A DNA stretch of 64,000 bases, taken from the NCBI GenBank assembly GCA_003210025.1, contig QCNW01000008.1, positions 1-64,000 on the forward strand, given 5' to 3'. This document shows, piece by piece, positions 30,412 through 40,244 of this stretch (position 1 is its first letter; the number at the start of each line of letters is the position of its first letter). This DNA is from Pelagibacteraceae bacterium AG-426-M19 (GTDB lineage: Bacteria > Pseudomonadota > Alphaproteobacteria > Pelagibacterales > Pelagibacteraceae). The position numbers and the translations under genes are program-made. The notes beneath the pieces are model-generated. The model was not told the DNA's origin and did no database searches. It was given only the letters and a program-made list of their open reading frames with translations.

Positions 30412-31667
30412 AGATTGCAACGGTGGGATTGTGGCATTTAGGAACTATTACATCTTTAGGATTGGCTGACCTAGGTCATAGCGTACATTGTTTTGATGAG
30501 AATAAAGATGTTATTCAAAATTTTAATTTGAATATTCCAGTTATATACGAGCCAAAAGTTAAAAAACTTTTAAAAAAATATTTAAATAGAAAATTATTTT
30601 TTCATTCAAATTTTGATAATTTAAAAAAATTTAAAGTGATATTTATAACATATGACACTAAAATAACAGAGGATGATAAATCTGATATAAATTTATTGTT
30701 TAACAAAATAAAAATAATTTTAAAATTTATAAGTAAAAACTCAACAATAATAATTTCTTCGCAGATACCTGTAGGTTTTACAAACAGGATAGAAAAATTT
30801 GAAAAAAGGTTTATAAAAAAAAATACTAAAATTAGCTATTTTCCTGAAAACTTACGATTAGGAAACTCACTAAACTTATTCAACAAACCTGACCGTATTA
30901 TATTTGGAACAAGAGATGATAAATCTAAAAGAATATTAAACAAAGTTTTCAAAAAAGTTGATTGTTTAAAGTTTAATGTTTGTCCGGAAACTGCGGAAAT
31001 GAGCAAGCATGTTATTAATAGTTTTCTAGCGTGTTCTATTTCATTTATAAATGAAATTGGCCAATTATCTAATAAATTTAATATACCTTTGAGTAGTTTA
31101 GAAAGATGCGTCAAATCTGATAAGCGAATAGGTTTTAAATCATATTTAAAACCTGGAAATGCTTTCTCCGGAGGAACATTAGCTAGAGATTTAAATTTTC
31201 TAATAAAATTATCGAAAAAATTTAACACAAATAGTAGAGTTATTAACTCAATTTATAAAAGTAATAAACATCATAGTAATTGGATACAAAATTTTATTAA
31301 AAAAAATTTTAAAAGCAAATCTAGTAATATTTTACAAGTTGGATTGAGTTATAAAGATAACACATCAACTGTTAGAAGATCTTTACCATTTCAAATATTT
31401 AAAAATTTGCGCAAATTGTATAACATCAAATTTCATGATAAAGATTATATCCTGAAAACCAAAGAGGTTGTAAAATATAAGAAATATTATTTCAATCTTA
31501 ATAGCACCAAAAAGTTTAATCTACTTTTAATTTTTAGTGATAAATACGACTTTAAATTACTAAAAAAAAATATTAAAAAGAATTCTATAATTTTGGATGC
31601 AAATAATTCAAATATAAATAAAAAACTTTTTAAGAATTACAATTACATTAGTATCGAAAATGCCTAA
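30408..31667 (+). CDS. Nucleotide-sugar dehydrogenase homologue lacking the canonical catalytic Cys
   Basis: MKIATVGLWHLGTITSLGLADLGH; AEMSKHVINSFLACSISFINEIGQL; active-site region AFSGGTLARDL versus canonical FGGSCFPKDL. Start taken at internal Met (ORF track 30393). Confidence 0.75.
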   Translation: MKIATVGLWHLGTITSLGLADLGHSVHCFDENKDVIQNFNLNIPVIYEPKVKKLLKKYLNRKLFFHSNFDNLKKFKVIFITYDTKITEDDKSDINLLFNKIKIILKFISKNSTIIISSQIPVGFTNRIEKFEKRFIKKNTKISYFPENLRLGNSLNLFNKPDRIIFGTRDDKSKRILNKVFKKVDCLKFNVCPETAEMSKHVINSFLACSISFINEIGQLSNKFNIPLSSLERCVKSDKRIGFKSYLKPGNAFSGGTLARDLNFLIKLSKKFNTNSRVINSIYKSNKHHSNWIQNFIKKNFKSKSSNILQVGLSYKDNTSTVRRSLPFQIFKNLRKLYNIKFHDKDYILKTKEVVKYKKYYFNLNSTKKFNLLLIFSDKYDFKLLKKNIKKNSIILDANNSNINKKLFKNYNYISIENA

Positions 31668-32541
31668 AAATAATTTATTAAAAAATAAAACTATAATTAT
31701 TACTGGTGCAAACAAAGGCATAGGATATGAGTTTGCAAAATACTTTTTAAATAAAAATTGTAAATTAATTTTAATAGGAAGAAATAAAGCTAGAAATGAT
31801 ATTTCTTTGAAAATGTTAATTAAGCACAGTAATAACAAAACAAATATACACTTTGAAACACTTGACATTTCAAATACAAAAAAAGTTGATAAATTTTTTA
31901 TTACTATCTTTAAAAAATACAAAAAAATTGACGTTTTAATTAATAATGCAGGTATTTACGGTCCAAAAGGAGACTTCGACAAGATACCATGGAAAGAATT
32001 CAAGAAAACTTTAAACATAAATTTATTTGGTTCAATTTATTTTATAAAAAAATTGCTCCCACATTTTAAAGAAAATAATTATGGAAGAATTATTCAGCTT
32101 TCAGGTGGAGGCGCAACATCCGCGTTTCCTTTTTTTTCACCGTATTCGGTTAGTAAAACAGCCATCGTTAGGTTTATTGAAAATATTTCCAAAGAAGTCT
32201 CCAAATATAATATTGCTTTAAATTCAATTGCTCCAGGACCTGTCAATACTGGCATGCTAGAAGAAGTATTGAAAGCAGGTCCCACTATTGTAGGAAAAAG
32301 GTTTTATGAAAAATCTGTTCAACAAAAAAACAATGGAGGTACAAATATAAATATGATTATTAGCTTAGCTGAATTTTTAATTACAAGAAAAGACAATAAA
32401 ATTAATGGAAGGCTAATAAGTGCGATTTGGGATAATTGGAAAGTATTTGATAAAAAAATAAATATTTTTAAAAACTCAGAATTTGGAACTCTTAGAAGAA
32501 TTTCAGGTAAAGACAGAAAATTAAATATTTTTGATAAATGA
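31660..32541 (+). CDS. Short-chain dehydrogenase/reductase
   Basis: IIITGANKGIGYEFAKYF; NNAGIYGP; YSVSKTAIVRF; NSIAPGPVNTGM. Confidence 0.9.
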   Translation: MPKNNLLKNKTIIITGANKGIGYEFAKYFLNKNCKLILIGRNKARNDISLKMLIKHSNNKTNIHFETLDISNTKKVDKFFITIFKKYKKIDVLINNAGIYGPKGDFDKIPWKEFKKTLNINLFGSIYFIKKLLPHFKENNYGRIIQLSGGGATSAFPFFSPYSVSKTAIVRFIENISKEVSKYNIALNSIAPGPVNTGMLEEVLKAGPTIVGKRFYEKSVQQKNNGGTNINMIISLAEFLITRKDNKINGRLISAIWDNWKVFDKKINIFKNSEFGTLRRISGKDRKLNIFDK

Positions 32542-33536
32542 AAATAGAGAAGAAAATAGGAATAATAGGTTGTGGACTAATTGGATGGAAAAGAGCAAAA
32601 GCACTAAAAAAAAAAGAGATTTTAGGTTGTTTCGATATTGACGATTTAAAATCCGATAATTTCTCAAAATTTTTTAATTGCAGGAAATACACAAAAATTA
32701 ACGATATAATAGATAACAAAGAAATAACAATAATATTTATATGCACAACTCACAAATACCTACATCAAATTGCCCTAGAGGTGTTAAAGAAAAAAAAGCA
32801 TATTTTAATCGAGAAACCTGGAGCTATAAATTTACCTTCATTAACTTTATTAAAAAAAAAATACAAAAATAAAAATATTAAACTACATATAGGATATAAC
32901 CACAGATACCATCCGTCCATTCTAGAGGCAAAAAGAATAATAGATAAGAAGAAATTAGGCAAAGTGATGTATATACGAGCAAGGTATGGTCATGGTGCTA
33001 GGTTAAAATATCATAAAGAGTGGAGAATGAATAAAAAATTATCAGGTGGAGGTGAATTAATAGATCAAGGCTCTCATTTAATCGATCTATCTAGATTTTT
33101 TTTGGGAAATTTAAAATTAAAATACTCCAAACTCAAGTCATATTACTGGAAAACAAATAGCAAAGTTGAAGATAATGCATACTTAGTATTAGAAAATAAG
33201 AATGGATGTATTTCTTTTTTACATTGTTCTTGCACAGAATGGAAAAACAAATTTTCATTTGAAATTTTTTGTATGAAGGGAAAAATAGAGATTAGAGGCT
33301 TGGGAGGAAGTTACGGTATGGAAAAATTAATTTTATATAAAATGAAAAAAAAAATGGGTAAACCAACAATTATTACAAAGACTTTTCCAAAAAATGATAA
33401 TTCATGGAATTTAGAAGTAAAAAATTTTTTTGATACAATAGATAAAAAAACAAAAGTGGTATCTGACTTAAACAACGCAATAGAAAATATGAAAATAATA
33501 AACAGGAGCTACAAAAATTACTATGATAATAACTAG
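32538..33536 (+). CDS. Gfo/Idh/MocA family oxidoreductase
   Basis: IGIIGCGLIGWKRAKAL; HILIEKPGAINLPSL; GGGELIDQGSHLIDLSRFFLG. Confidence 0.92.
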   Translation: MKIEKKIGIIGCGLIGWKRAKALKKKEILGCFDIDDLKSDNFSKFFNCRKYTKINDIIDNKEITIIFICTTHKYLHQIALEVLKKKKHILIEKPGAINLPSLTLLKKKYKNKNIKLHIGYNHRYHPSILEAKRIIDKKKLGKVMYIRARYGHGARLKYHKEWRMNKKLSGGGELIDQGSHLIDLSRFFLGNLKLKYSKLKSYYWKTNSKVEDNAYLVLENKNGCISFLHCSCTEWKNKFSFEIFCMKGKIEIRGLGGSYGMEKLILYKMKKKMGKPTIITKTFPKNDNSWNLEVKNFFDTIDKKTKVVSDLNNAIENMKIINRSYKNYYDNN

Positions 33537-34497
33537 GAGTCCATTAAGGATCACTCTAGGTGGAGGCGGAACAGATTTGCCGTCTTTTTACAAAAAATAT
33601 GGAGGTTTTCTTGTAGCTGGAGCGATAGATAAGTACGTATTTACATCAATTATAAAACCTTACGAAGATGGTATATTTTTAAAATACTCAAAAATAGAAA
33701 AAAAAAATTCCATATCAAGAGTTTCGCACCCAATAATTAGAGAAGCTTTAAAAAAATATGACAAAAATTTGAAGAGAATTGAAATTACAACCTTAGCTGA
33801 TGTGCCTTCTGGAACTGGACTAGGTTCTTCTGGAAGTTTTACAAATTCTTTAATAAAAGCTTTATTTTCTTATAAAAATAAAAATATTTCAGCAAAAAAA
33901 CTTGCAGAGGAATCATGCAACATAGAAATCAATAAACTTAAAGAGCCTATAGGAAAACAAGATCAGTATATTTCTGCCTTCGGAGGATTAAAAAAAATTT
34001 ACTTTAAAAAAGATGGCAAAGTAATAGTTAAGAAATTAGAAGTTAAACAAGACACATATAAAAAATTAGAACAAAATTTATTACTTTTTTTTACTGGCTA
34101 CACGAGATCAGCTTCCAAAATCTTAAAAAAGCAAAATGTAATGTCTAATAAAAAAAATCCAGAAATGCTAAAGAACTTAAATGAAGTAAAAAAAATTGGA
34201 TATCAAAGTTGTCATTTATTAGAAAATAACGATTTAGATCAATTTGGAGAGTTACTAAATTATAATTGGAAAAAAAAGATAGAAAGATCACCGGAAGGAG
34301 TAAATAAAAGAATAAAGTTTTTATATAATGATGCGCTCAATAATGGAGCAATAGGGGGGAAATTAGTTGGTGCAGGTGGAGGAGGATTTTTAATGTTCTA
34401 CTGCAGAGACAAAAAATCATTAAAAAAAAGGATGAGTAAATTTAATATACAAGAATTAAACTTTCATTTTGATAATCGGGGAACCAAAACAATCTAA
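33523..34497 (+). CDS. hddA: GHMP kinase, D-glycero-D-manno-heptose 7-phosphate kinase-like
   Basis: RSPLRITLGGGGTDLPSFYKKYGGF; DVPSGTGLGSSGSFTNSLIKAL; GGKLVGAGGGGFLMFYC. Confidence 0.87.
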   Translation: MIITRSPLRITLGGGGTDLPSFYKKYGGFLVAGAIDKYVFTSIIKPYEDGIFLKYSKIEKKNSISRVSHPIIREALKKYDKNLKRIEITTLADVPSGTGLGSSGSFTNSLIKALFSYKNKNISAKKLAEESCNIEINKLKEPIGKQDQYISAFGGLKKIYFKKDGKVIVKKLEVKQDTYKKLEQNLLLFFTGYTRSASKILKKQNVMSNKKNPEMLKNLNEVKKIGYQSCHLLENNDLDQFGELLNYNWKKKIERSPEGVNKRIKFLYNDALNNGAIGGKLVGAGGGGFLMFYCRDKKSLKKRMSKFNIQELNFHFDNRGTKTI

Positions 34498-34500
34498 CTA

Positions 34501-35211
34501 ATGAAGACTTGTATAATTCTTTGTGGAGGTTATGGAAAAAGGGCAAGAGAAATAGATAATAAATTACCAAAAATTTTAATTAGAATTCAAAAAGAGCCAC
34601 TACTTTTTTGGATTTTGAAAAATCTTGAAAAAAAAAAAATTAAAAAAATTATTCTATGTGTTGGATATAAAAGTAATCACATTAAATCATATTTAAAAAA
34701 AAATAAAAAAAAATTTAAAGTAAATATTATATTAGTTTACGAAAATGAAAATAATTTACTGGGAACAGGTGGAGCTATAAAGAATTCTCTCAAACATGTT
34801 AAAACTAATGATTTTTTTGTAATGTACGGGGACACTTTTCTTTTCTTTGATATAAATAAAATGTTTGATAAATACAAAAAAAATAAAAAACCAATACTTA
34901 TGTCAATTTATAAAAATAATAACATGTTTTATAAGAACAATATAAAAATAGATGGTAAATTAATTTATGATAAATATGATAAAAAAAATAAATATGATTA
35001 CATTGACTATGGATTGATTATTATGAATAAAAAAGTTTTTAACAATCAACCTTTAAAGTTTGACCTTTCTTCATTATTAAAAGAAAATTCATTGAAAAGT
35101 AACGTATCTTATTTTAAGATTAAAAAAAAGTTTTTAGAAATAGGAACATTATACAGTTATAAAAATACACTTAAAAACTTTTTTAAAGTCAAAAATGAAA
35201 TTTATAGATAA
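34501..35211 (+). CDS. hddC: Sugar-1-phosphate nucleotidyltransferase (HddC-like)
   Basis: CIILCGGYGKRAREIDNKLPKILI; GTGGAIKNSLKHV; YGDTFLFFDI. Confidence 0.82.
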   Translation: MKTCIILCGGYGKRAREIDNKLPKILIRIQKEPLLFWILKNLEKKKIKKIILCVGYKSNHIKSYLKKNKKKFKVNIILVYENENNLLGTGGAIKNSLKHVKTNDFFVMYGDTFLFFDINKMFDKYKKNKKPILMSIYKNNNMFYKNNIKIDGKLIYDKYDKKNKYDYIDYGLIIMNKKVFNNQPLKFDLSSLLKENSLKSNVSYFKIKKKFLEIGTLYSYKNTLKNFFKVKNEIYR

Positions 35212-35779
35212 ATACTTAAAGCAATTAATCTTAGAAATAAAAAGCTTTGATCAAGCTACTTTAGAAAAAATGATTATAGAGATAAAAAATACAAGAGATA
35301 GAAAAGGTAGAATTTTTTTTTTAGGGGTGGGTGGAAGTGCAGCAAATGCCTCACATGCAGTAAATGATTTTAGAAAATTATGTGGTATTGACAGTTATAC
35401 TCCGGTAGATAATGTTTCAGAGTTAACTGCCAGAACTAATGACGAAGGTTGGGAAAACACTTTTGCACCTTATCTTAAAATTTCAAATTTACAAAGTAAG
35501 GATATTGTTTTCATCTTATCAGTTGGAGGTGGTAATAAAAAATTAAATGTTAGTACAAATTTAATTAAAGCAATAGATTATGCTAAGAAAAAAAAATCTA
35601 AAATATTATCAATTACTGGCAAAAAAAATGGATATGCTCAAAAAATGTCTGATCTTTGCTTAATTGTTTCACAAAATAACAAGAAATTTGTAACACCATT
35701 TTCTGAATCTTTTCAGGCTGTAATATGGCATTTAATTGTATCTCATCCATTATTAAAAAAAAATCAAACTAAATGGTAG
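35195..35779 (+). CDS. gmhA: SIS-domain phosphoheptose isomerase-like
   Basis: IFFLGVGGSAANASHAVNDFRKLCGI; SVGGGNKKLNVSTNLIKAIDYAKKKKSKILSITGK. Confidence 0.82.
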   Translation: MKFIDKYLKQLILEIKSFDQATLEKMIIEIKNTRDRKGRIFFLGVGGSAANASHAVNDFRKLCGIDSYTPVDNVSELTARTNDEGWENTFAPYLKISNLQSKDIVFILSVGGGNKKLNVSTNLIKAIDYAKKKKSKILSITGKKNGYAQKMSDLCLIVSQNNKKFVTPFSESFQAVIWHLIVSHPLLKKNQTKW

Positions 35780-36309
35780 CACCATTAAGAAGAGCAATTT
35801 TTTTTGATCGAGATGGAGTTCTAAATAAAGCGATTGTTAAAAATGGAAAGCCCTATCCTCCACTTAAAATTAGTGAATTAGTAGTAAATTCAGAGGCAGC
35901 AAACGTTATCAAGTTTTTTAAAAATAGAAATTTTCTTTGTATTGTTATTACAAATCAGCCAGATGTAGGGAGAAGAAAAGTTAAAAAGAAAATTGTCAAT
36001 CAAATAAATTTTATTTTAAAGAAAAAAATTAAATTTGATGATATTTATACGTGTTTTCATAGAAATAATTACAGCTTTGATAAGAAACCAATGCCAGGTA
36101 TGATATTAAAGGCTAAAAAGAAATGGAAAATAAATTTAAGTAAAAGTTATATGGTAGGAGACAGATATAAAGATATTTTAGCAGGTTTAAATTCATCACT
36201 TACAACAATATATTTGAAAAGTGATTATAAAAATGACAAAAAGCCAAAATTTTATCATTATAAAGTAAACTCTTTAAAAGAAGTAATAGGGAAGGTTAAG
36301 TATGATTAA
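35773..36309 (+). CDS. gmhB: HAD-family D-glycero-heptose-1,7-bisphosphate phosphatase-like
   Basis: AIFFDRDGVLNKAI; VITNQPDVGR; CFHRNNYSFDKKPMPGM; MVGDRYKDILAG. Confidence 0.87.
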   Translation: MVAPLRRAIFFDRDGVLNKAIVKNGKPYPPLKISELVVNSEAANVIKFFKNRNFLCIVITNQPDVGRRKVKKKIVNQINFILKKKIKFDDIYTCFHRNNYSFDKKPMPGMILKAKKKWKINLSKSYMVGDRYKDILAGLNSSLTTIYLKSDYKNDKKPKFYHYKVNSLKEVIGKVKYD

Positions 36310-37030
36310 TAGTATAAAAAAATTAAAAGTACAAATTTTTGCTGATGGAGCTGATTATAAATCAATGATTAGTTTAAGTAAAAAAAAATATATTAAAGGA
36401 CTAACAACAAATCCTTCTTTAATGAGAAAAGCAGGTATTAAAAATTATGTAAATTTTGCAAAAAAAGTTATTAAAAACATTAATAATAAATCAATTTCAT
36501 TGGAAGTTTTTGCCGATTCTGAGCTAGAGATAGAGAAACAAGCGTTATATTTGTCGAAACTTGGAAAAAATGTTTATGTAAAAATACCTATTATGAATAC
36601 AAAAAGAAAATACCTTTATAAATTAATTAATAAGTTATCTAATAAAGGTATTAAATTAAACATCACAGCAATAATGACAAAAAACCAAATAAAAAATCTA
36701 ATAAAGAATCTAAATCCAAAGATTGAAAATTATATATCTATTTTTTGTGGAAGAATAGCTGATACTGGGAGAGACCCAATACCAATTGTCAAAATGACAA
36801 AAAAATTGATAAAAAATAAAAAAAATTTTAAAATTATTTGGGCAAGTACGAGAGAAATTTTTAACATTTTCCAAGCTAATAGTGTTAATTGTGATATTAT
36901 AACCGTCAGTCCAAGTTTTTTGTCAAAACTAAAATATATTAATTATGATTTAGAGAGGTTTTCATTAGACACAGTAAAAACATTTTACCTAGATGCAAAA
37001 AACTCTAAATATAAAATACCTACAAATTAA
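36302..37030 (+). CDS. Transaldolase / fructose-6-phosphate aldolase family protein
   Basis: IFADGADYKSM; IKGLTTNPSLMRKAGI; VYVKIPIM (Schiff-base Lys region); KLNITAIMTKNQ; ISIFCGRIADTGRDP; IIWASTRE. Confidence 0.88.
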   Translation: MINSIKKLKVQIFADGADYKSMISLSKKKYIKGLTTNPSLMRKAGIKNYVNFAKKVIKNINNKSISLEVFADSELEIEKQALYLSKLGKNVYVKIPIMNTKRKYLYKLINKLSNKGIKLNITAIMTKNQIKNLIKNLNPKIENYISIFCGRIADTGRDPIPIVKMTKKLIKNKKNFKIIWASTREIFNIFQANSVNCDIITVSPSFLSKLKYINYDLERFSLDTVKTFYLDAKNSKYKIPTN

Positions 37031-38031
37031 TGAATAACACTTTTAAAAATAAGAATATTCTAATAACTGGTGGGACAGGATCGTTCGGAAAAACTTTTTT
37101 AAATTATATTTTAAAACATAAAAAAAATATAAAGAGTGTTACTATTTTTAGTAGAGATGAAAAAAAACAATTTGATTTAAGAAATATGTTTTCTAACAAA
37201 AAAGTTAAATTTATAATTGGTGATGTTAGAGACTATAATAGTGTACTTGATGTTATGCAAAATATAGATTATGTTTTTCATGCTGCAGCATTAAAGCAGG
37301 TACCCTCTTGTGAATTTTATCCTTTAGAGGCAGTTAAAACAAACATAATTGGTACAAACAATATTTTAACAGCAGCTAATAGGACAAATGTTAAAAAGGT
37401 AATATTTCTAAGTACCGATAAATCAGTACAACCTGTAAATGCAATGGGTATGTCGAAAGCACTTATGGAAAAAGTCGTAATAGCTAAATCTAGAAATATA
37501 AGAAAAGATTTATCTTTTTGCATTACTAGATATGGAAATGTTATTGGATCAAGAGGATCTGTTATTCCAACTTTTATAGATCAAATTAAAAAAAATAAAA
37601 GAATAACCATAACTGACCCAAGCATGACAAGATTTATGATGACTTTAAATGAAGCAGTTCAATTAGTTATGTATGCTTTCGAAAAAGGAGAAAATGGAGA
37701 TATTTTTGTTAAAAAATCACCCGCATCTACAATTGGTGTCATAGCAAAAGCATTATTAAAATATTTTAAAAAAAAATCAAAAATTAAAATTATTGGAATA
37801 AGACAGGGTGAAAAAAAACATGAATTACTTTTGAGTAAAGATGAAAAAATAATTTCTAAAAATTTAAATAATTTTTATAAAGTAAATTTAATTAAATCAA
37901 ATATTAATTATAAAGATTACTTTACATCAGGAAAAATAACAGAAAAATATAATGAGTACAGATCAGACAATACCCTACAACTTAACATAGATGAAACTAT
38001 TAAATTAATAAAAAAAAGTGGTCTAATTTAA
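37030..38031 (+). CDS. UDP-GlcNAc 4,6-dehydratase/5-epimerase-like (CapE/WbjB/FlaA1 family)
   Basis: NILITGGTGSFGKTFLNYIL; IFSRDEKKQFDLR; HAAALKQVPSCEFYPLEAVKTNIIGT; FLSTDKSVQPVNAMGMSKALMEK. Confidence 0.92.
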   Translation: MNNTFKNKNILITGGTGSFGKTFLNYILKHKKNIKSVTIFSRDEKKQFDLRNMFSNKKVKFIIGDVRDYNSVLDVMQNIDYVFHAAALKQVPSCEFYPLEAVKTNIIGTNNILTAANRTNVKKVIFLSTDKSVQPVNAMGMSKALMEKVVIAKSRNIRKDLSFCITRYGNVIGSRGSVIPTFIDQIKKNKRITITDPSMTRFMMTLNEAVQLVMYAFEKGENGDIFVKKSPASTIGVIAKALLKYFKKKSKIKIIGIRQGEKKHELLLSKDEKIISKNLNNFYKVNLIKSNINYKDYFTSGKITEKYNEYRSDNTLQLNIDETIKLIKKSGLI

Positions 38032-38032
38032 A

Positions 38033-39133
38033 ATGCAAGCTCTAATTGTTGGATCAAGTGGTTTCATTGGAAAAAACTTAAAAAAAAAGCTAGAGCAAGA
38101 AAATATTAACTTTTTTGAGGTAACGAAAAAAACAAATAAAAAAAAACTTGAAGATTATTGTAAAAAAGTTGATGTAATCTTTCATGTTGCTGGTCAAAAT
38201 AAATCAATTTTAGAATCTGATTTTAAAAAAAACAATGTATTAATAACAAAAAAAATCTTAGATATTTTAACAAAAAACAATCTTAAAACAAAAATAATTT
38301 ATCTTTCTACAATAAAATATAATGAAAAAAATTATTATGGCAAATCCAAAAAAGAAGCTGAGAAAGTTTTATTAACATTTTCAAAAAAAAATAGCTCTAT
38401 AGTAAATATATTAAGACTTCCTAATGTGTTTGGGAAATGGTGCAAACCTAATTACAATTCATTTGTAACTACAATGTTTTATAATATTCCAAGAAATATT
38501 AACTTCATTAAATTAGATCTAATGAAAAAAATAAAGTTAATACATATTGATGATGTAACAAGTTTAATGTTCGAATTAGCATTTAAAAAATCTAATGCGT
38601 TAATAACAAATGTCAAACCAGAAAAAATACTATCAATAAATAAATTATATAATTTGATTAAAAAGATGTGGTTATGTCATAAGGATGGATATCTTTATAA
38701 TTTTAAATCTAATTTTGAAAGGAAATTATATTCAACATTCCTTACTTACCTGCCAAGTAAAAAAATTACTAGAGAAATAAAAATGTATCAAGATAAGAGA
38801 GGATTTTTCAGTGAATTGTTAAAAAATAAAACAACTGGCCAAATTAGTGTTTTTTCAATTAACCCAGGTAAAACTAGAGGACAGCATTATCATAATATAA
38901 AAAATGAAAAGTTTATAATCTTGAATGGTAAAGTAATATTTAAAACAAAAAATTTAATTTCAAATAAAACTTTATCAAAAGAAATTAATTCCAATAAAAT
39001 AACTGAAATTATAAGTGTTCCTGGGACAGTTCACGAAATTAAAAATATAGGAGAGAGTATCGCCATTGTATTGTTGTGGTCTGATGAAATCTACGATAAG
39101 AATAATCCAGATACATTTTTTAACACCATATGA
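38033..39133 (+). CDS. UDP-2-acetamido-2,6-dideoxy-hexulose reductase with C-terminal cupin (CapF/WbjC-like)
   Basis: N-terminal ALIVGSSGFIGKNL; C-terminal DKRGFFSELLKNKTTGQISVFSINPGKTRGQHYHNIKNEKFIILNG. Confidence 0.88.
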   Translation: MQALIVGSSGFIGKNLKKKLEQENINFFEVTKKTNKKKLEDYCKKVDVIFHVAGQNKSILESDFKKNNVLITKKILDILTKNNLKTKIIYLSTIKYNEKNYYGKSKKEAEKVLLTFSKKNSSIVNILRLPNVFGKWCKPNYNSFVTTMFYNIPRNINFIKLDLMKKIKLIHIDDVTSLMFELAFKKSNALITNVKPEKILSINKLYNLIKKMWLCHKDGYLYNFKSNFERKLYSTFLTYLPSKKITREIKMYQDKRGFFSELLKNKTTGQISVFSINPGKTRGQHYHNIKNEKFIILNGKVIFKTKNLISNKTLSKEINSNKITEIISVPGTVHEIKNIGESIAIVLLWSDEIYDKNNPDTFFNTI

Positions 39134-40236
39134 AAATAAAAGTAGTCACGGTTGTTGGTACTAGACCTGAAATAATAAGATGTTCTGAAGTAATTAAAAA
39201 TTTCCAAAATAGGTTTAATCACAAATTAATTTTTACTGGTCAAAATTACTCTAAGGAATTGTCTAAAAATTTTTTTAGAAATTTTAATATAACTCCTGAT
39301 ATTAATTTAAAAATTGTAAATAAAAATTCAAGCATGGCAATTAGCGAAATGTTTCTAAAGATTGATAAAATTTTAGAAAAATTTAAGCCAGATGCCTTTT
39401 TTATATGTGGAGATACTAATTCTGCCTTAACATCAATAATCGCAAAAAAAAGGAAAATTCCAGTTTTTCACTACGAAGCTGGAAACAGATGTTTTGATCA
39501 GAGAGTGCCTGAAGAGGTAAATAGAAAAATAGTGGATGTTTCATCTGATATTAATTTAACCTATAGCAACATTGCTAAACAAAACTTAATTAATGAAAAT
39601 TTTCCAAATGATAAAATTTTCAATATTGGCTCACCATTAAAAGAAGTATTTAACAATAATAAATCAAAAATTAGTAATAGTAGAATTTTAGAACAACTTA
39701 GAATTAAACAAAATAGTTACATAGTCCTAAGTCTACACAGAGATGAAAATGTTGAAAATCAATTTATTTTAAAAAAAATCATTAATTCCTTAAATTTTGT
39801 ATCATTAAAGCTTAAGAAAAAAATAATTTTTTCAACACATCCAAGAACAATGAAAAAAGTTAAAAGTTTAAAATTAAATAAATATTTTATGATTTGTAAA
39901 CCATTTGATTATTTTGATTACATGAAATTACAATTAAATTCATATATTGTTCTTTCTGATAGTGGTAGCATCTCTGAAGAATCATATTTGTTAAAATTCC
40001 CTGCATTAAATTTAAGAGAAACACACGAAAGACATGAAGCCATGGAAAAGGCTGTAGTTATGATGACTGATTTTGGTGAGCAAAATTTATTAAATAACAT
40101 TAAGTATGTAAAATCAAACTCAGATAAATGTAATAATATAATTGCTGATTATGAACAAAATTTTGTTTCAAATAAAATTTCTAATATAATTCTTAGTTAT
40201 ATAAATTATATAAATAGGACAAATTATTTTAAATAA
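39130..40236 (+). CDS. UDP-N-acetylglucosamine 2-epimerase (WecB/CapG/WbjD-like)
   Basis: VVTVVGTRPEIIRCSEVI; CGDTNSALTSIIAKKRKIPVFHYEAGNRCFDQRVPEEVNRKIVD; SDSGSISEES. Confidence 0.92.
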   Translation: MKIKVVTVVGTRPEIIRCSEVIKNFQNRFNHKLIFTGQNYSKELSKNFFRNFNITPDINLKIVNKNSSMAISEMFLKIDKILEKFKPDAFFICGDTNSALTSIIAKKRKIPVFHYEAGNRCFDQRVPEEVNRKIVDVSSDINLTYSNIAKQNLINENFPNDKIFNIGSPLKEVFNNNKSKISNSRILEQLRIKQNSYIVLSLHRDENVENQFILKKIINSLNFVSLKLKKKIIFSTHPRTMKKVKSLKLNKYFMICKPFDYFDYMKLQLNSYIVLSDSGSISEESYLLKFPALNLRETHERHEAMEKAVVMMTDFGEQNLLNNIKYVKSNSDKCNNIIADYEQNFVSNKISNIILSYINYINRTNYFK

Positions 40237-40244
40237 TTTGATTA

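Noticed and set aside
30836-31228. 130-aa minus-strand ORF
   Set aside because: Fully antisense to the nucleotide-sugar dehydrogenase homologue; no recognisable motif.
31608-31922. 104-aa minus-strand ORF
   Set aside because: Antisense to the SDR gene; hydrophobic composition is expected from complemented AT-rich coding DNA.
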